Positions 29,771 to 39,729 are shown, numbered from the stretch's first letter. The stretch is 44,158 nt of DNA from Winogradskyella sp. (GCF_025210595.1 NZ_JAOARH010000025.1:1-44158); one strand, 5' to 3'. Numbers and translations are program-made. Notes: generated by a model not told the origin, from the sequence alone.

Positions 29771-31183
29771 ATGAAGAAGATTTTAACTTTAGTAGGAGTT
29801 TCGGTATTAGGTGGTATACTAACCTTAGGTGGATACAAACTTTTTATAGAAAAAAAACACAAAGAACAACTAGCTGTTGAACAGGTTTCGGATTTACCAG
29901 TTTTTGTGCCTACAGCTACGAATACAAATAACAACGCTTTAATAGTACCAAACTTTACTGATGCTGCAGAAAAATCTTTAGATGCTGTAGTACATGTTAA
30001 AAACACAGCCATTGTTTCCTCGCCTGCAACTATGTCTGACTACTTTTTTGGTAGAAGTCAGCCACGTGCGCAAGTTGGTACAGGTAGTGGAGTTATCATT
30101 TCACCAACGGGTTATATAGTCACTAATAACCACGTTATACAAAATGCAAATGAAATTAGTATTACCTTAAATAATAACAAATCTTATATGGCTGAGTTAA
30201 TAGGTACTGATGAAACCACAGATATTGCACTCATTAAAATTGACACCGATGAAGATTTACCGTTTTTAGCCTTTGGAGATTCTGATAACGCCAAGATTGG
30301 CGAATGGGTTTTAGCGGTTGGTAATCCGTTTAATTTAAATTCTACAGTTACTGCAGGTATTATTAGTGCAAAATCTAGAGACTTAAGTGGTAGAAACACA
30401 CAATCGTTTATACAAACAGATGCAGCTGTAAACCCAGGAAACTCTGGCGGTGCTTTAGTAAACACTAATGGAGACTTAATAGGTATTAATACAGCTATAT
30501 CATCTAGAGATGGATCTTATATTGGATATTCCTTTGCAGTACCAAGCAACATTACCAGAAAAATTGTTAACGATATTATGGAATATGGTAATGTACAAAA
30601 TGGCATACTTGGTGTTGTTGGAGGTGCTTTAAATAGTAAAGCTGCAGAGCAACTTGGCACAGATATTACTGAAGGATTTTATGTTAGTGATGTTACTGAA
30701 GATACAGGAGCTGAAAAAGCAGGCATTCAATCTGGTGATATCATTAAGAAAATAGATAATGTTGAAATTAATAAATCTTCAGACCTAACAGGCTATTTAA
30801 AAACAAAAAGCCCAAATGATGTGGTTAATGTTACTCTACTTAGAGATGGAGATGAAGAAATCTTACCTGTAACATTATTAAAAAATTCATTACTTGAGAT
30901 TCCTACTATAGGTGTCGTAAAAAATATTTCTACCGAAGAATTAAAAGATTTTAATCTTGACTATGGATTGAAAATTTCGCGCCTTACAGAAAGTCCAAGA
31001 CTTGAGTCTTATTGGAGAAAAAATGGTGTTGAAGAGGGCAGCATTATTACAAGATTAAACGGTAAAAAACTATACTCTATAGACGATGCACAAAAAGCTC
31101 TAAAAAGCCGTAGTTATAATGAACCTTTACAAATTGAAATTATAAACAAACAGGGAGAAAAAGTTGTATATAACTTTAGATAA
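29771..31183 (+). CDS. Do-like periplasmic serine protease (HtrA/DegP family)
   Basis: Envelope quality-control protease and chaperone. The 470-residue protein has an N-terminal signal or membrane anchor (residues 4-25), a trypsin-like domain with the complete triad His 121 (GYIVTNNHVI), Asp 151 (TTDIALIKID) and Ser 225 (NPGNSGGAL), and two PDZ domains (about 275-360 with EKAGIQSGDIIKKIDN, and about 385-470 with GVEEGSIITRLNGK). It is monocistronic: a strong terminator follows. The repeats upstream suggest control by an envelope-stress regulator (see findings). Confidence 0.96.
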   Translation: MKKILTLVGVSVLGGILTLGGYKLFIEKKHKEQLAVEQVSDLPVFVPTATNTNNNALIVPNFTDAAEKSLDAVVHVKNTAIVSSPATMSDYFFGRSQPRAQVGTGSGVIISPTGYIVTNNHVIQNANEISITLNNNKSYMAELIGTDETTDIALIKIDTDEDLPFLAFGDSDNAKIGEWVLAVGNPFNLNSTVTAGIISAKSRDLSGRNTQSFIQTDAAVNPGNSGGALVNTNGDLIGINTAISSRDGSYIGYSFAVPSNITRKIVNDIMEYGNVQNGILGVVGGALNSKAAEQLGTDITEGFYVSDVTEDTGAEKAGIQSGDIIKKIDNVEINKSSDLTGYLKTKSPNDVVNVTLLRDGDEEILPVTLLKNSLLEIPTIGVVKNISTEELKDFNLDYGLKISRLTESPRLESYWRKNGVEEGSIITRLNGKKLYSIDDAQKALKSRSYNEPLQIEIINKQGEKVVYNFR

Positions 31184-31203
31184 GACAATTAAAAAAACAA
31201 GTT

Positions 31204-31250
31204 AAAACGTCCCTTTAAAGAACGATTCTTTAAAGGGACGTTTTATTTTC
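31204..31250 (+). terminator. Strong intrinsic terminator after htrA
   Basis: A perfect 19-bp stem, starting AAAACGTCCCTTTAAAGAA and closing over loop CGA, is followed by TTTTATTTTC. On the minus strand it is also followed by a T tract, so it could work in both directions. Confidence 0.9.
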
Positions 31251-31283
31251 GTTGAAATACACAACGAAAACGTTTGAAATATG

Positions 31284-31291
31284 TATTTTTG
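31284..31291 (+). promoter_or_regulatory. Promoter -7 element before GAPDH
   Basis: TATTTTTG, an exact TAnnTTTG match. Transcription would begin near 31297 and leave an A-rich leader of about 28 nt to the ATG at 31325. It overlaps the longer open frame, which supports the shorter protein start. Confidence 0.6.
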
Positions 31292-31324
31292 CGCCTAATA
31301 AAAAAATCAATAAACCAAAACAAA

Positions 31325-32773
31325 ATGGGTTTTAACGACACTTACGAAAAAGAGTTAGCGTTTCAAGCAGATCGTCGCAGAGCTACGGTAGAATTTATTA
31401 AAACCGTCAACGACCTTTGGTACGACAACTCAATTGAACTTGTTATATTTAGAAATCAATTAATTGATAGAAAAGTGAGCGAAATTTTAAATCTGCACGA
31501 GTATGCAGGTGAATTTGTTCAAAAACCTATTTCTATTTTTGATTCTGTAGAGATTGCACAAGCAATTAAGAAATTAAACTTACCACCTGCTAAATTAGAT
31601 ATTGGTAAACTAACTTATGAGTACCACTTAGAAGATCAAAAGCACGAAAATGCAACGGCTTTTGTTTCTGCTAAACTAAAAGAAGCTAATAATTCAAAAG
31701 AATTAGAACCAAAAGATGTTGTTCTTTACGGTTTTGGTAGAATTGGAAGATTAGTAGCTCGTGAATTGATGACACGTACTGGAAAAGGTACTCAATTACG
31801 ATTAAGAGCTATTGTAACGCGTGGAGAAATTAACGAAACCGTTTTAGAAAAGCGTGCTTCTTTACTTAGAAACGATTCTGTGCACGGAGATTTCTCTGGT
31901 ATGGTAAGTGTAGATGTAGAAAATAGTGCTTTAATTATTAATGGTACTACTGTAAATATTATTTCTGCAAATGCACCTGAAGATATAGATTATACAAAAT
32001 ACGGTATAGACAATGCATTAGTTATTGATAATACTGGTGCTTTTAGAGATGATAAAGCTCTTGGCAGACACTTAAATGCTAAAGGTGTTGACAAGGTATT
32101 ATTAACTGCACCAGGAAAAGGTGTACCAAACATTGTACATGGTGTTAATCACCTAGAGCATAACCCAGATGAAGTTAATATTTTCTCTGCTGCTTCTTGT
32201 ACTACAAATGCTATTACACCAATTTTAAAAGCTGTTGAAGATTCTTACGGTGTTAAATCTGGTCACTTAGAAACGATTCATGCGTACACTAACGATCAAA
32301 ACCTTGTAGATAACTTCCACAAAAAATACAGACGTGGTAGAGCTGCTGCTTTAAACATGGTAATTACAGAAACTGGAGCTGGTAAAGCAGTAAGTAAAGC
32401 ATTACCATCATTAGAAGGTAAATTAACTTCTAACGCTATTAGAGTACCTGTACCAAACGGATCTTTAGCTATTCTTAATTTAGAATTAGAAAAAGAAACT
32501 TCTGTAGAGAGCATGAACGCTATCATGAAAAAATACGCACTTGAAGGTGATTTAGTTGAACAAATTAAATATGAATTAAGTGACGAATTAGTATCTAGCG
32601 ATATCGTTGGTAGCTCTGCACCTTCAATCTACGATAGTAAAGCAACTATTGTAAGAGCTGATGGTAAGAATGCAGTATTATATATATGGTATGATAACGA
32701 GTATGGTTACAGCCACCAAGTTATTAGACTTGCAAAATATATTTCTAAAGTAAGACGTTTTACTTACTATTAG
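31325..32773 (+). CDS. Glyceraldehyde-3-phosphate dehydrogenase, long form
   Basis: Started at 31325 (MGFNDTYEKELAFQADRRR) the protein is 482 residues; the open frame extends to 31274, but that region holds the predicted promoter. The first ~130 residues are an N-terminal extension not found in ordinary ~335-residue GAPDH. Then come the nucleotide-binding GFGRIGR (136-142), the catalytic Cys 292 in SAASCTTNAITP, ETIHAYTNDQ with its His, and WYDNEYGYSHQV at the end. The strand after the first loop reads LRAIVTRGEIN without the Asp that favours NAD, so NADP use is possible. It catalyses the oxidative step of glycolysis or its reverse. Confidence 0.95.
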   Translation: MGFNDTYEKELAFQADRRRATVEFIKTVNDLWYDNSIELVIFRNQLIDRKVSEILNLHEYAGEFVQKPISIFDSVEIAQAIKKLNLPPAKLDIGKLTYEYHLEDQKHENATAFVSAKLKEANNSKELEPKDVVLYGFGRIGRLVARELMTRTGKGTQLRLRAIVTRGEINETVLEKRASLLRNDSVHGDFSGMVSVDVENSALIINGTTVNIISANAPEDIDYTKYGIDNALVIDNTGAFRDDKALGRHLNAKGVDKVLLTAPGKGVPNIVHGVNHLEHNPDEVNIFSAASCTTNAITPILKAVEDSYGVKSGHLETIHAYTNDQNLVDNFHKKYRRGRAAALNMVITETGAGKAVSKALPSLEGKLTSNAIRVPVPNGSLAILNLELEKETSVESMNAIMKKYALEGDLVEQIKYELSDELVSSDIVGSSAPSIYDSKATIVRADGKNAVLYIWYDNEYGYSHQVIRLAKYISKVRRFTYY

Positions 32774-32798
32774 AATGATTATATCATTTAGATTAAAA

Positions 32799-32830
32799 AA
32801 ATCTTGTCTTACGGCAAGATTTTTTTTTTT
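32799..32830 (+). terminator. Intrinsic terminator after GAPDH
   Basis: Stem ATCTTGTC / GGCAAGAT (one G-U pair) with loop TTAC at 32801-32820, extended by A:T pairs and followed by a run of ten T. Confidence 0.9.
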
Positions 32831-32967
32831 GCTATATGCATCCAAATACAGAGTATAGTCGTATATAAAAATGGCTCATCTATTGAGATGACCAAAAGCC
32901 TTAAAATTTATTTATAATTACTATCTTGGCACCTAATTAATTTAACTGAACCAAAAATCTTATTAAG

Positions 32968-33594
32968 ATGAAGCTTTTCACCAAAGTTGTTGTAATTCTT
33001 ATAGTTATATTTAACCTACAAACCACAAATGCTCAAGAACAGCAAGACAATACTGAGGAGCAATACTCATTAAACAAAGGCAATATAGACAGCCAATTTG
33101 AGTATGTTTTTAGAAAATCTGGAAATTTTAAAGGTACTAACGGCCAACCATACGAAGCCGTAAAGCAAGCTTGGTTAATTAAACTAAAAGCAAACGTATT
33201 AGATTCTCTAAAAACCACATATCAAAACTTAGCAAACTCTAAAACAACAGTTGCTAACCAAGCCAAAGAAATAGAAGACCTTAAAGCAAAATTAGGCAAT
33301 ACTCAAACAACACTAGACCAATCCAACGAAGAAAAAAACAACATGGCTTTATTAGGTATGCAAACTAGTAAAACCAACTATAATGTAATTATGTGGTGTA
33401 TTGTAGCAGCACTTACAGCACTACTGTTGTTTTTTATCTATAAATTTAAGAATAGCAACTCACTCACAAAAGAAGCAAAGCACAAACTCGAAGAAGTCGA
33501 AACCGAATTTGAAGAACACAGACGTGTGGCTCTCGAGCGCGAACAAAAAGTAAGACGTCAATTACAAGACGAGATTAACAAAAATAAAGCATAA
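32968..33594 (+). CDS. Coiled-coil protein with signal peptide and one membrane segment
   Basis: A 208-residue protein in three parts: a Sec signal (MKLFTKVVVILIVIFNLQTTNAQ), a mainly helical region with a heptad-like stretch (NQAKEIEDLKAKLGNTQTTL, about 95-125), and a membrane helix (VIMWCIVAALTALLLFFIYKF, about 140-160) followed by a charged helix (HKLEEVETEFEEHRRVALER). In databases this kind of protein is often labelled tRNA (guanine-N1)-methyltransferase because it lies before trmD. Nothing in the sequence supports that: it has no methyltransferase motif. The function is unknown; an envelope-spanning scaffold is a guess. It is closed by its own terminator. Confidence 0.85.
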   Translation: MKLFTKVVVILIVIFNLQTTNAQEQQDNTEEQYSLNKGNIDSQFEYVFRKSGNFKGTNGQPYEAVKQAWLIKLKANVLDSLKTTYQNLANSKTTVANQAKEIEDLKAKLGNTQTTLDQSNEEKNNMALLGMQTSKTNYNVIMWCIVAALTALLLFFIYKFKNSNSLTKEAKHKLEEVETEFEEHRRVALEREQKVRRQLQDEINKNKA

Positions 33595-33634
33595 CATTTA
33601 TGTTATTATAAACGCAAGTGAAAAATCCACATAT

Positions 33635-33664
33635 AATCCGCAATGCTTATTGCGGATTTTTTTT
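33635..33664 (+). terminator. Intrinsic terminator after the coiled-coil protein gene
   Basis: Perfect 10-bp stem AATCCGCAAT / ATTGCGGATT, loop GCTT, followed by eight T. Confidence 0.92.
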
Positions 33665-33740
33665 GTTGTAACCTAGGTATTAATGTGTTAAGTTTACTTG
33701 CATTTGATAAGCATAAATATATATCATCAATGGATTAAAC

Positions 33741-34559
33741 ATGACAATTGAAAAAATAAAACATAAATTGGAATCTTACGCTCATGAAGTTAATGAGTTT
33801 CATCCTTTTTTACAAAATTTTCTTGGACAGATTCCTACAATTAAGCATGTTGAATACACCCATGGAAATAGAGAGTATGGTGCAGATTTTATTTTAATTG
33901 TTGAGGATGAAATTTTGCTCAAGGAAACTTATATAGGTGTAGTTGTTAAAAGTAAAAAAATACTACAATCTGATGTTGATAATATTGAACGCCAAATAAA
34001 TGAATCATTTCGTTTACCAAAAATTATTTTCAACGGTAAAAAAAAAGTTTCATTGGACACCGTATAGTTATTAACAAATAAAACCATTACCACTAATGCC
34101 AAAGAAAAAATTAGAGAATACTTTAGAAATAAAAACTTATCAATTATAGATATTGATATGCTTGCCAATTTAATAAATAAGCATCATCGAGAATTTATAA
34201 ATGAAATGAAAGATGATATTTTTACCATAGAGAATAATCATATTGACAGTTGTGGAAAAATACCTAGAGTCAATACAAAAGACAAATACTTAGGATATTA
34301 TGAAAATGAACATAAAGAACAATTCTTCTTTATTGGAGATTATGATGAGAAAAAGGCTATTATTCTTGGCGGAGATTTTGGTTGGGAAGAAGAAATTGAG
34401 ATTCATTTAGGAATGACTAAATTTGATTTCATTTTTTCCAAACCTGAAATTTTATGGATAAGTAATTGTTTTTCAACAATGATTAATAAAAATTTCATGA
34501 GTATTTATGAAGATTTCATAGATATATTAGGTTTTCCCAAAAAAACACAAAAGCGGTGA
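33741..34559 (+). pseudogene. Restriction-endonuclease-like gene interrupted by one in-frame TAG
   Basis: Two open segments, 33741-34067 and 34068-34559, lie in the same frame and are separated only by TAG at 34065-34067. There is no other stop between 34068 and the later ATG at 34158, so the original product had about 272 residues. The first part resembles PD-(D/E)xK nucleases of the Mrr type: EYGADFILIVEDEILL with a candidate Asp, then YIGVVVKSKKI with the VxVK strand, then VDNIERQINESFRLPKI. Around the stop the reading is SLDTV*LLTNKTIT, where related proteins usually have V-W before the strand, so a TGG to TAG change fits. The C-terminal part (34158 on) is unrecognised. It sits alone between housekeeping genes, with no methylase partner. 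Confidence 0.7.
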
Positions 34560-34596
34560 AGTTTATAAAATAACGACTAAATTACTCAATTAAACC

Positions 34597-34604
34597 TATC
34601 TTTG
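34597..34604 (+). promoter_or_regulatory. Promoter -7 element before trmD
   Basis: TATCTTTG, an exact TAnnTTTG match, 20 nt before the trmD ATG. Confidence 0.6.
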
Positions 34605-34623
34605 CACTCTATTTTCATTCACC

Positions 34624-35301
34624 ATGCGTATAGATATCATTACTGTTTTACCAGAATTGTTAAAAAGTCCGTTTGAAGCTTCAATACTTAAACGTGCTAT
34701 TGATGCCAATTTGGTAGAAGTTCACTTTCATAACCTTAGAGATTACACCACAAATAATTATAAATCTGTGGACGATTACCAATTCGGTGGTGGAGCTGGT
34801 ATGGTTATGATGATTGAGCCTATAGACAAATGCATCTCTGGTTTACAAGCTGAGCGCAATTATGATGAGATTATTTATATGACGCCAGATGGTGAGCGCC
34901 TTAATCAAAGTATTGCCAACCAAGTATCGCTAAAAGAAAACATAATCATTCTTTGTGGTCATTACAAAGGTGTAGATCAACGTGTGCGCGATAAATTTAT
35001 AACCAGAGAAGTATCTATAGGTGATTATGTACTCTCTGGAGGAGAATTAGGAGCTGCTGTGTTATGTGATGCGGTAATTCGGTTAATACCAGGTGTATTA
35101 GGTAATGAGACTTCTGCACTAACTGATTCGTTTCAAGATAATTTATTAGCACCACCAATTTATACCAGACCAAGAGAATATAAAGGTATGAAAGTGCCAG
35201 AAGTTTTGTTTAGCGGTAATTTTGGAGAAATAGAAAAATGGCGTGAAGAACAAGCCTACGAAAGAACTAAAGAAAGACGACCAGATCTTTTGAATGATTA
35301 G
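34624..35301 (+). CDS. trmD: tRNA (guanine(37)-N1)-methyltransferase TrmD
   Basis: Methylates G37 next to the anticodon and prevents frameshifting. The 225 residues match the family. The N-terminus [20 protein letters not shown], the Gly-rich [17 protein letters not shown], the SAM-knot segments [13 protein letters not shown] and [14 protein letters not shown], and [11 protein letters not shown] are all present. The C-terminal helical domain ends [12 protein letters not shown]. The TAG stop lies inside the first unit of the TGATTAG tandem repeat that follows. Confidence 0.98.
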   Translation: MRIDIITVLPELLKSPFEASILKRAIDANLVEVHFHNLRDYTTNNYKSVDDYQFGGGAGMVMMIEPIDKCISGLQAERNYDEIIYMTPDGERLNQSIANQVSLKENIIILCGHYKGVDQRVRDKFITREVSIGDYVLSGGELGAAVLCDAVIRLIPGVLGNETSALTDSFQDNLLAPPIYTRPREYKGMKVPEVLFSGNFGEIEKWREEQAYERTKERRPDLLND

Positions 35302-35409
35302 TGATTAGTGATTAGTGATTAGTGATTAGTGATTAGTGATTAGTGATTAGTGATTAGTGATTAGTGATTAGTGATTAGTGATTAGTGATTAGTGATTAGT
35401 GATTAGTGA
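35295..35409 (+). repeat. Tandem repeat, 16 copies of TGATTAG
   Basis: The 7-nt unit TGATTAG is repeated 16 times without error, from 35295 to 35406, followed by a partial TGA. The first copy carries the trmD stop codon. A reverse-complement piece, ACTAATCACT, follows at 35424-35433 and could pair with any unit. The repeat fills most of the trmD-rplS gap. Perfect short-unit arrays like this usually change copy number by slippage. Confidence 0.98.
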
Positions 35410-35497
35410 AACTAAATAATCAACTAATCACTTAAAAGATTAAACAACTAACATTAAAACTTTTCACTTTTACACCTCATACTTTATACTTTTTAAC

Positions 35498-35578
35498 TAT
35501 CTTTGCAGCCAATTTTGGATTAACCTCTGGCGAAAACCGTGAATGTTGATTTAAAACAACCATAATAAAAGAAAAAAC
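35498..35578 (+). promoter_or_regulatory. Promoter -7 element and leader of rplS
   Basis: TATCTTTG at 35498-35505 is an exact TAnnTTTG match. With a start near 35511, the leader before the rplS ATG is about 68 nt, longer than the 12-40 nt seen for most genes here. It contains short pairings (CCAA/TTGG, TGG/CCG). Control of L19 through this leader is possible but not shown. Confidence 0.55.
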
Positions 35579-35929
35579 ATGGATTCTTTAGTAAAATTTG
35601 TACAAGACGAATTTGTAACAAAAAAAGATTTACCAGAATTTAGTGCTGGTGATACAATTACAGTATATTACGAAATTAAAGAAGGAAACAAAACACGTAC
35701 TCAGTTCTTTAAAGGTGTAGTTTTACAGCGTAAAGGAAGTGGAACTTCAGAAACATTTACTATTCGTAAAATGTCTGGCACTATTGGTGTAGAACGTATC
35801 TTCCCAATAAACTTACCAGCTTTACAAAAAATTGAAGTAAACAAACGTGGTAAAGTACGTAGAGCACGTATATTCTACTTTAGAGGTCTTACTGGTAAAA
35901 AAGCAAGAATTAAAGAAGTTAGAAGATAA
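35579..35929 (+). CDS. rplS: 50S ribosomal protein L19
   Basis: A 116-residue ribosomal protein at the 30S-50S interface. The L19 pattern is complete: FSAGDTITVYYEIKEGNKTR, FFKGVVLQRKGSGTSETFT, IRKMSGTIGVERIFPINLP, the Lys/Arg-rich KRGKVRRARIFYFRGLTGKK and the basic tail. It is close downstream of trmD, as in many bacteria, but has its own promoter and terminator. Confidence 0.99.
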   Translation: MDSLVKFVQDEFVTKKDLPEFSAGDTITVYYEIKEGNKTRTQFFKGVVLQRKGSGTSETFTIRKMSGTIGVERIFPINLPALQKIEVNKRGKVRRARIFYFRGLTGKKARIKEVRR

Positions 35930-35950
35930 TCTAACACACATACTATTTAA

Positions 35951-35977
35951 AAAGCCTTCAATACTGAAGGCTTTTTT
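35951..35977 (+). terminator. Intrinsic terminator after rplS
   Basis: Perfect 10-bp stem AAAGCCTTCA / TGAAGGCTTT with loop ATAC and a T run to 35977. Confidence 0.93.
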
Positions 35978-36039
35978 AGTTATTAACCATTGTTAATAAG
36001 TGTAGTTTATAAATTGTGCACATCTAAATTGTTAAAAAA

Positions 36040-36070
36040 TTTGAATATTCGCAATCTAAATGTAATTTAG
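36040..36070 (+). promoter_or_regulatory. Promoter with -33 and -7 elements at consensus spacing, no gene downstream
   Basis: TTTG at 36040-36043, exactly 19 nt, then TAATTTAG at 36063-36070 (one mismatch to TAnnTTTG). This is the only promoter in the window where I see both elements at the standard spacing. It would start a transcript near 36077. The -7 element overlaps the palindrome TTTAGCTAAA. Confidence 0.55.
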
Positions 36071-36076
36071 CTAAAC

Positions 36077-36566
36077 AATTAACAAGAAACATGACTTATG
36101 TCTAAATTTATGTTAAATTGTATTTAAAGAAACGTTCTTTACATATTGAGTTAGTTTTTTGAGGTTAGCTAACCTCTTGTTTATACAAGTATTGGGTAAT
36201 TAACCATGAAGCTTACGTTTTACAGCATGCTTGCAGGTTGTAAAGTAATAGTGAAAAGCTCTGAGAAAGTAATGGAATCGAAAGTGAACACGAAAAAGAT
36301 GAGCAATGTTTTTTAGAAGTATAGAACACGTAAGTGAAGCATAAAAAAGAAAACATCAAGAAAAACTAATCTTAAAGGAGCTTAGTAGTATCAGGTCAAT
36401 ACATTTTGAAAGATATGAAACGTTTCATTGAAACAGAAACACTTGAACTGAAAAGGATGATGGTAAAAACCTTACAGCCGATTTTGTGAAAGCTTAATAA
36501 GTCACGTTAGTACTGTTTCAAGAAAAGCCATGTCAGCACAGATTTTTCTGAGTGATATGGCTTTTT
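36077..36566 (+). ncRNA. Candidate structured noncoding RNA of about 490 nt
   Basis: This stretch (with its flanks, 35978-36656) has no gene of normal size, but it has a promoter at its start and an intrinsic terminator at its end. Inside are many local palindromes: GAGGTTAGCTAACCTC (36161-36176), CTTGTTTATACAAG (36176-36189), a hairpin closed by TTTACA/TGTAAA (36219-36244), ATGAAACGTTTCAT (36415-36428), and a 9-bp long-range pairing of TTGAAACAG (36428-36436) with CTGTTTCAA (36513-36521). Near the 5' end, GTTCTTTACAT at about 36134 resembles the boxA antitermination element. It is not recognisable as RNase P RNA, tmRNA, SRP RNA or 6S RNA. Two tiny open frames are present (see findings). The call is inference from layout. 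Confidence 0.45.
36523..36566 (+). terminator. Intrinsic terminator closing the candidate RNA
   Basis: A 13-bp stem from AAAAGCCATGTCA and TGATATGGCTTTT (one G-U pair), a small internal loop, a further 4-bp stem CAGA/TCTG, loop TTTT, and a short T run. Confidence 0.8.
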
Positions 36567-36627
36567 GTTTAGCTAAACTTATAAGCTTTCTAATCCTAAA
36601 TTTACTTCTGTATTTTAGAACTTCATT

Positions 36628-36635
36628 TATTTTTG
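36628..36635 (+). promoter_or_regulatory. Promoter -7 element before the pentapeptide gene
   Basis: TATTTTTG, an exact TAnnTTTG match, 21 nt before the ATG at 36657. It overlaps the longer open frame and favours the shorter start. Confidence 0.5.
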
Positions 36636-36656
36636 TTCTTACACTATATTTACTTC

Positions 36657-37229
36657 ATGAATTTACAAGTAATAGACAGCAAAACCTTCAGCCATAAAGA
36701 TTATACATCTATTATTTTACCTAAAGCAGAATACAGCTATTGCACCTTTACTAATTGTAATTTTGAAAATTCTGATGTTTCTAATAATGTATTTCTAGAA
36801 TGTGAATTCAATGACTGCAACTTTAGCAATGTTAATGTTAAGCACACCACATTTAATGATGTTATTTTTAATTCTTGTAAACTGGTTGGTTTAAATTTTA
36901 AAAACTGTAACGACTTTTTGCTAGCTTTTGGTTTTAAAAATTGCAACCTTAACCTAAGTTCATTTGCTGAAATGACTATTAATAAAACTCAATTTACTAA
37001 TTGCAAAATGAATCAGGTTGATTTTTCTCAAGCCCAAGCCAAATCGTGTCTATTTCAAAAATGCGACTTAAAGAATTCTATTTTTGATAGCACCAATCTT
37101 CAAGATTCAAACTTTTCTACTGCATTTAATTTCATAATAAATCCTACCTCCAACAACATTAAAAATGCTACCTTTTCAAAAGAAAATATTGTAGGACTCT
37201 TAAAACCCTTTGGTATAAGAATAATGTAG
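36657..37229 (+). CDS. Pentapeptide repeat protein
   Basis: Started at 36657 (MNLQVIDSKTFSHKDY) the protein is 190 residues. From about residue 25 to 150 it shows the A(N/D)LxF-like five-residue period with Cys, Asn and Phe in the stacked positions: CTFTNCNFENSDVSNNVF, CEFNDCNFSNVNVKHTTF, CLFQKCDLKNSIFDSTNL. This forms a right-handed beta-helix. In the family some members protect gyrase from inhibitors (Qnr-like), but the Cys-rich Asn pattern here is not enough to claim this. It is a short cytosolic protein with no signal peptide. Confidence 0.9.
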   Translation: MNLQVIDSKTFSHKDYTSIILPKAEYSYCTFTNCNFENSDVSNNVFLECEFNDCNFSNVNVKHTTFNDVIFNSCKLVGLNFKNCNDFLLAFGFKNCNLNLSSFAEMTINKTQFTNCKMNQVDFSQAQAKSCLFQKCDLKNSIFDSTNLQDSNFSTAFNFIINPTSNNIKNATFSKENIVGLLKPFGIRIM

Positions 37230-37307
37230 TAATTATCATTTTTTGATAACTATTTTTATCAAATTCATAATTTTTTAGTCATGCTCTTGCTAATCTCATA
37301 CCTATAA

Positions 37308-39599
<2,292 letters not shown>

Positions 39600-39608
39600 A
39601 ATTTGATT

Positions 39609-39642
39609 AAAAAAGCTTCATTAAAAAATGAAGCTTTTTTTC
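39609..39642 (+). terminator. Intrinsic terminator after isocitrate dehydrogenase
   Basis: Perfect 14-bp stem AAAAAAGCTTCATT / AATGAAGCTTTTTT with loop AAAA. Confidence 0.92.
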
Positions 39643-39729
39643 TGTTTAAATTTGTGTAACAATAGTTTTTATGAGTCGTTTAAACAAATAGTAACATCAA
39701 TCATCAATCAAAAGACATAGTTTTTAATT

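Noticed and set aside
35295-35409. CRISPR array
   Set aside because: The repeat unit is 7 nt with no spacers and no cas genes in the window; it is a simple tandem repeat.
37233-37249. Terminator TTATCA-TTTTT-TGATAA after the pentapeptide gene
   Set aside because: The six-pair stem is mostly A:T and the following T run is broken; too weak to list as a feature.
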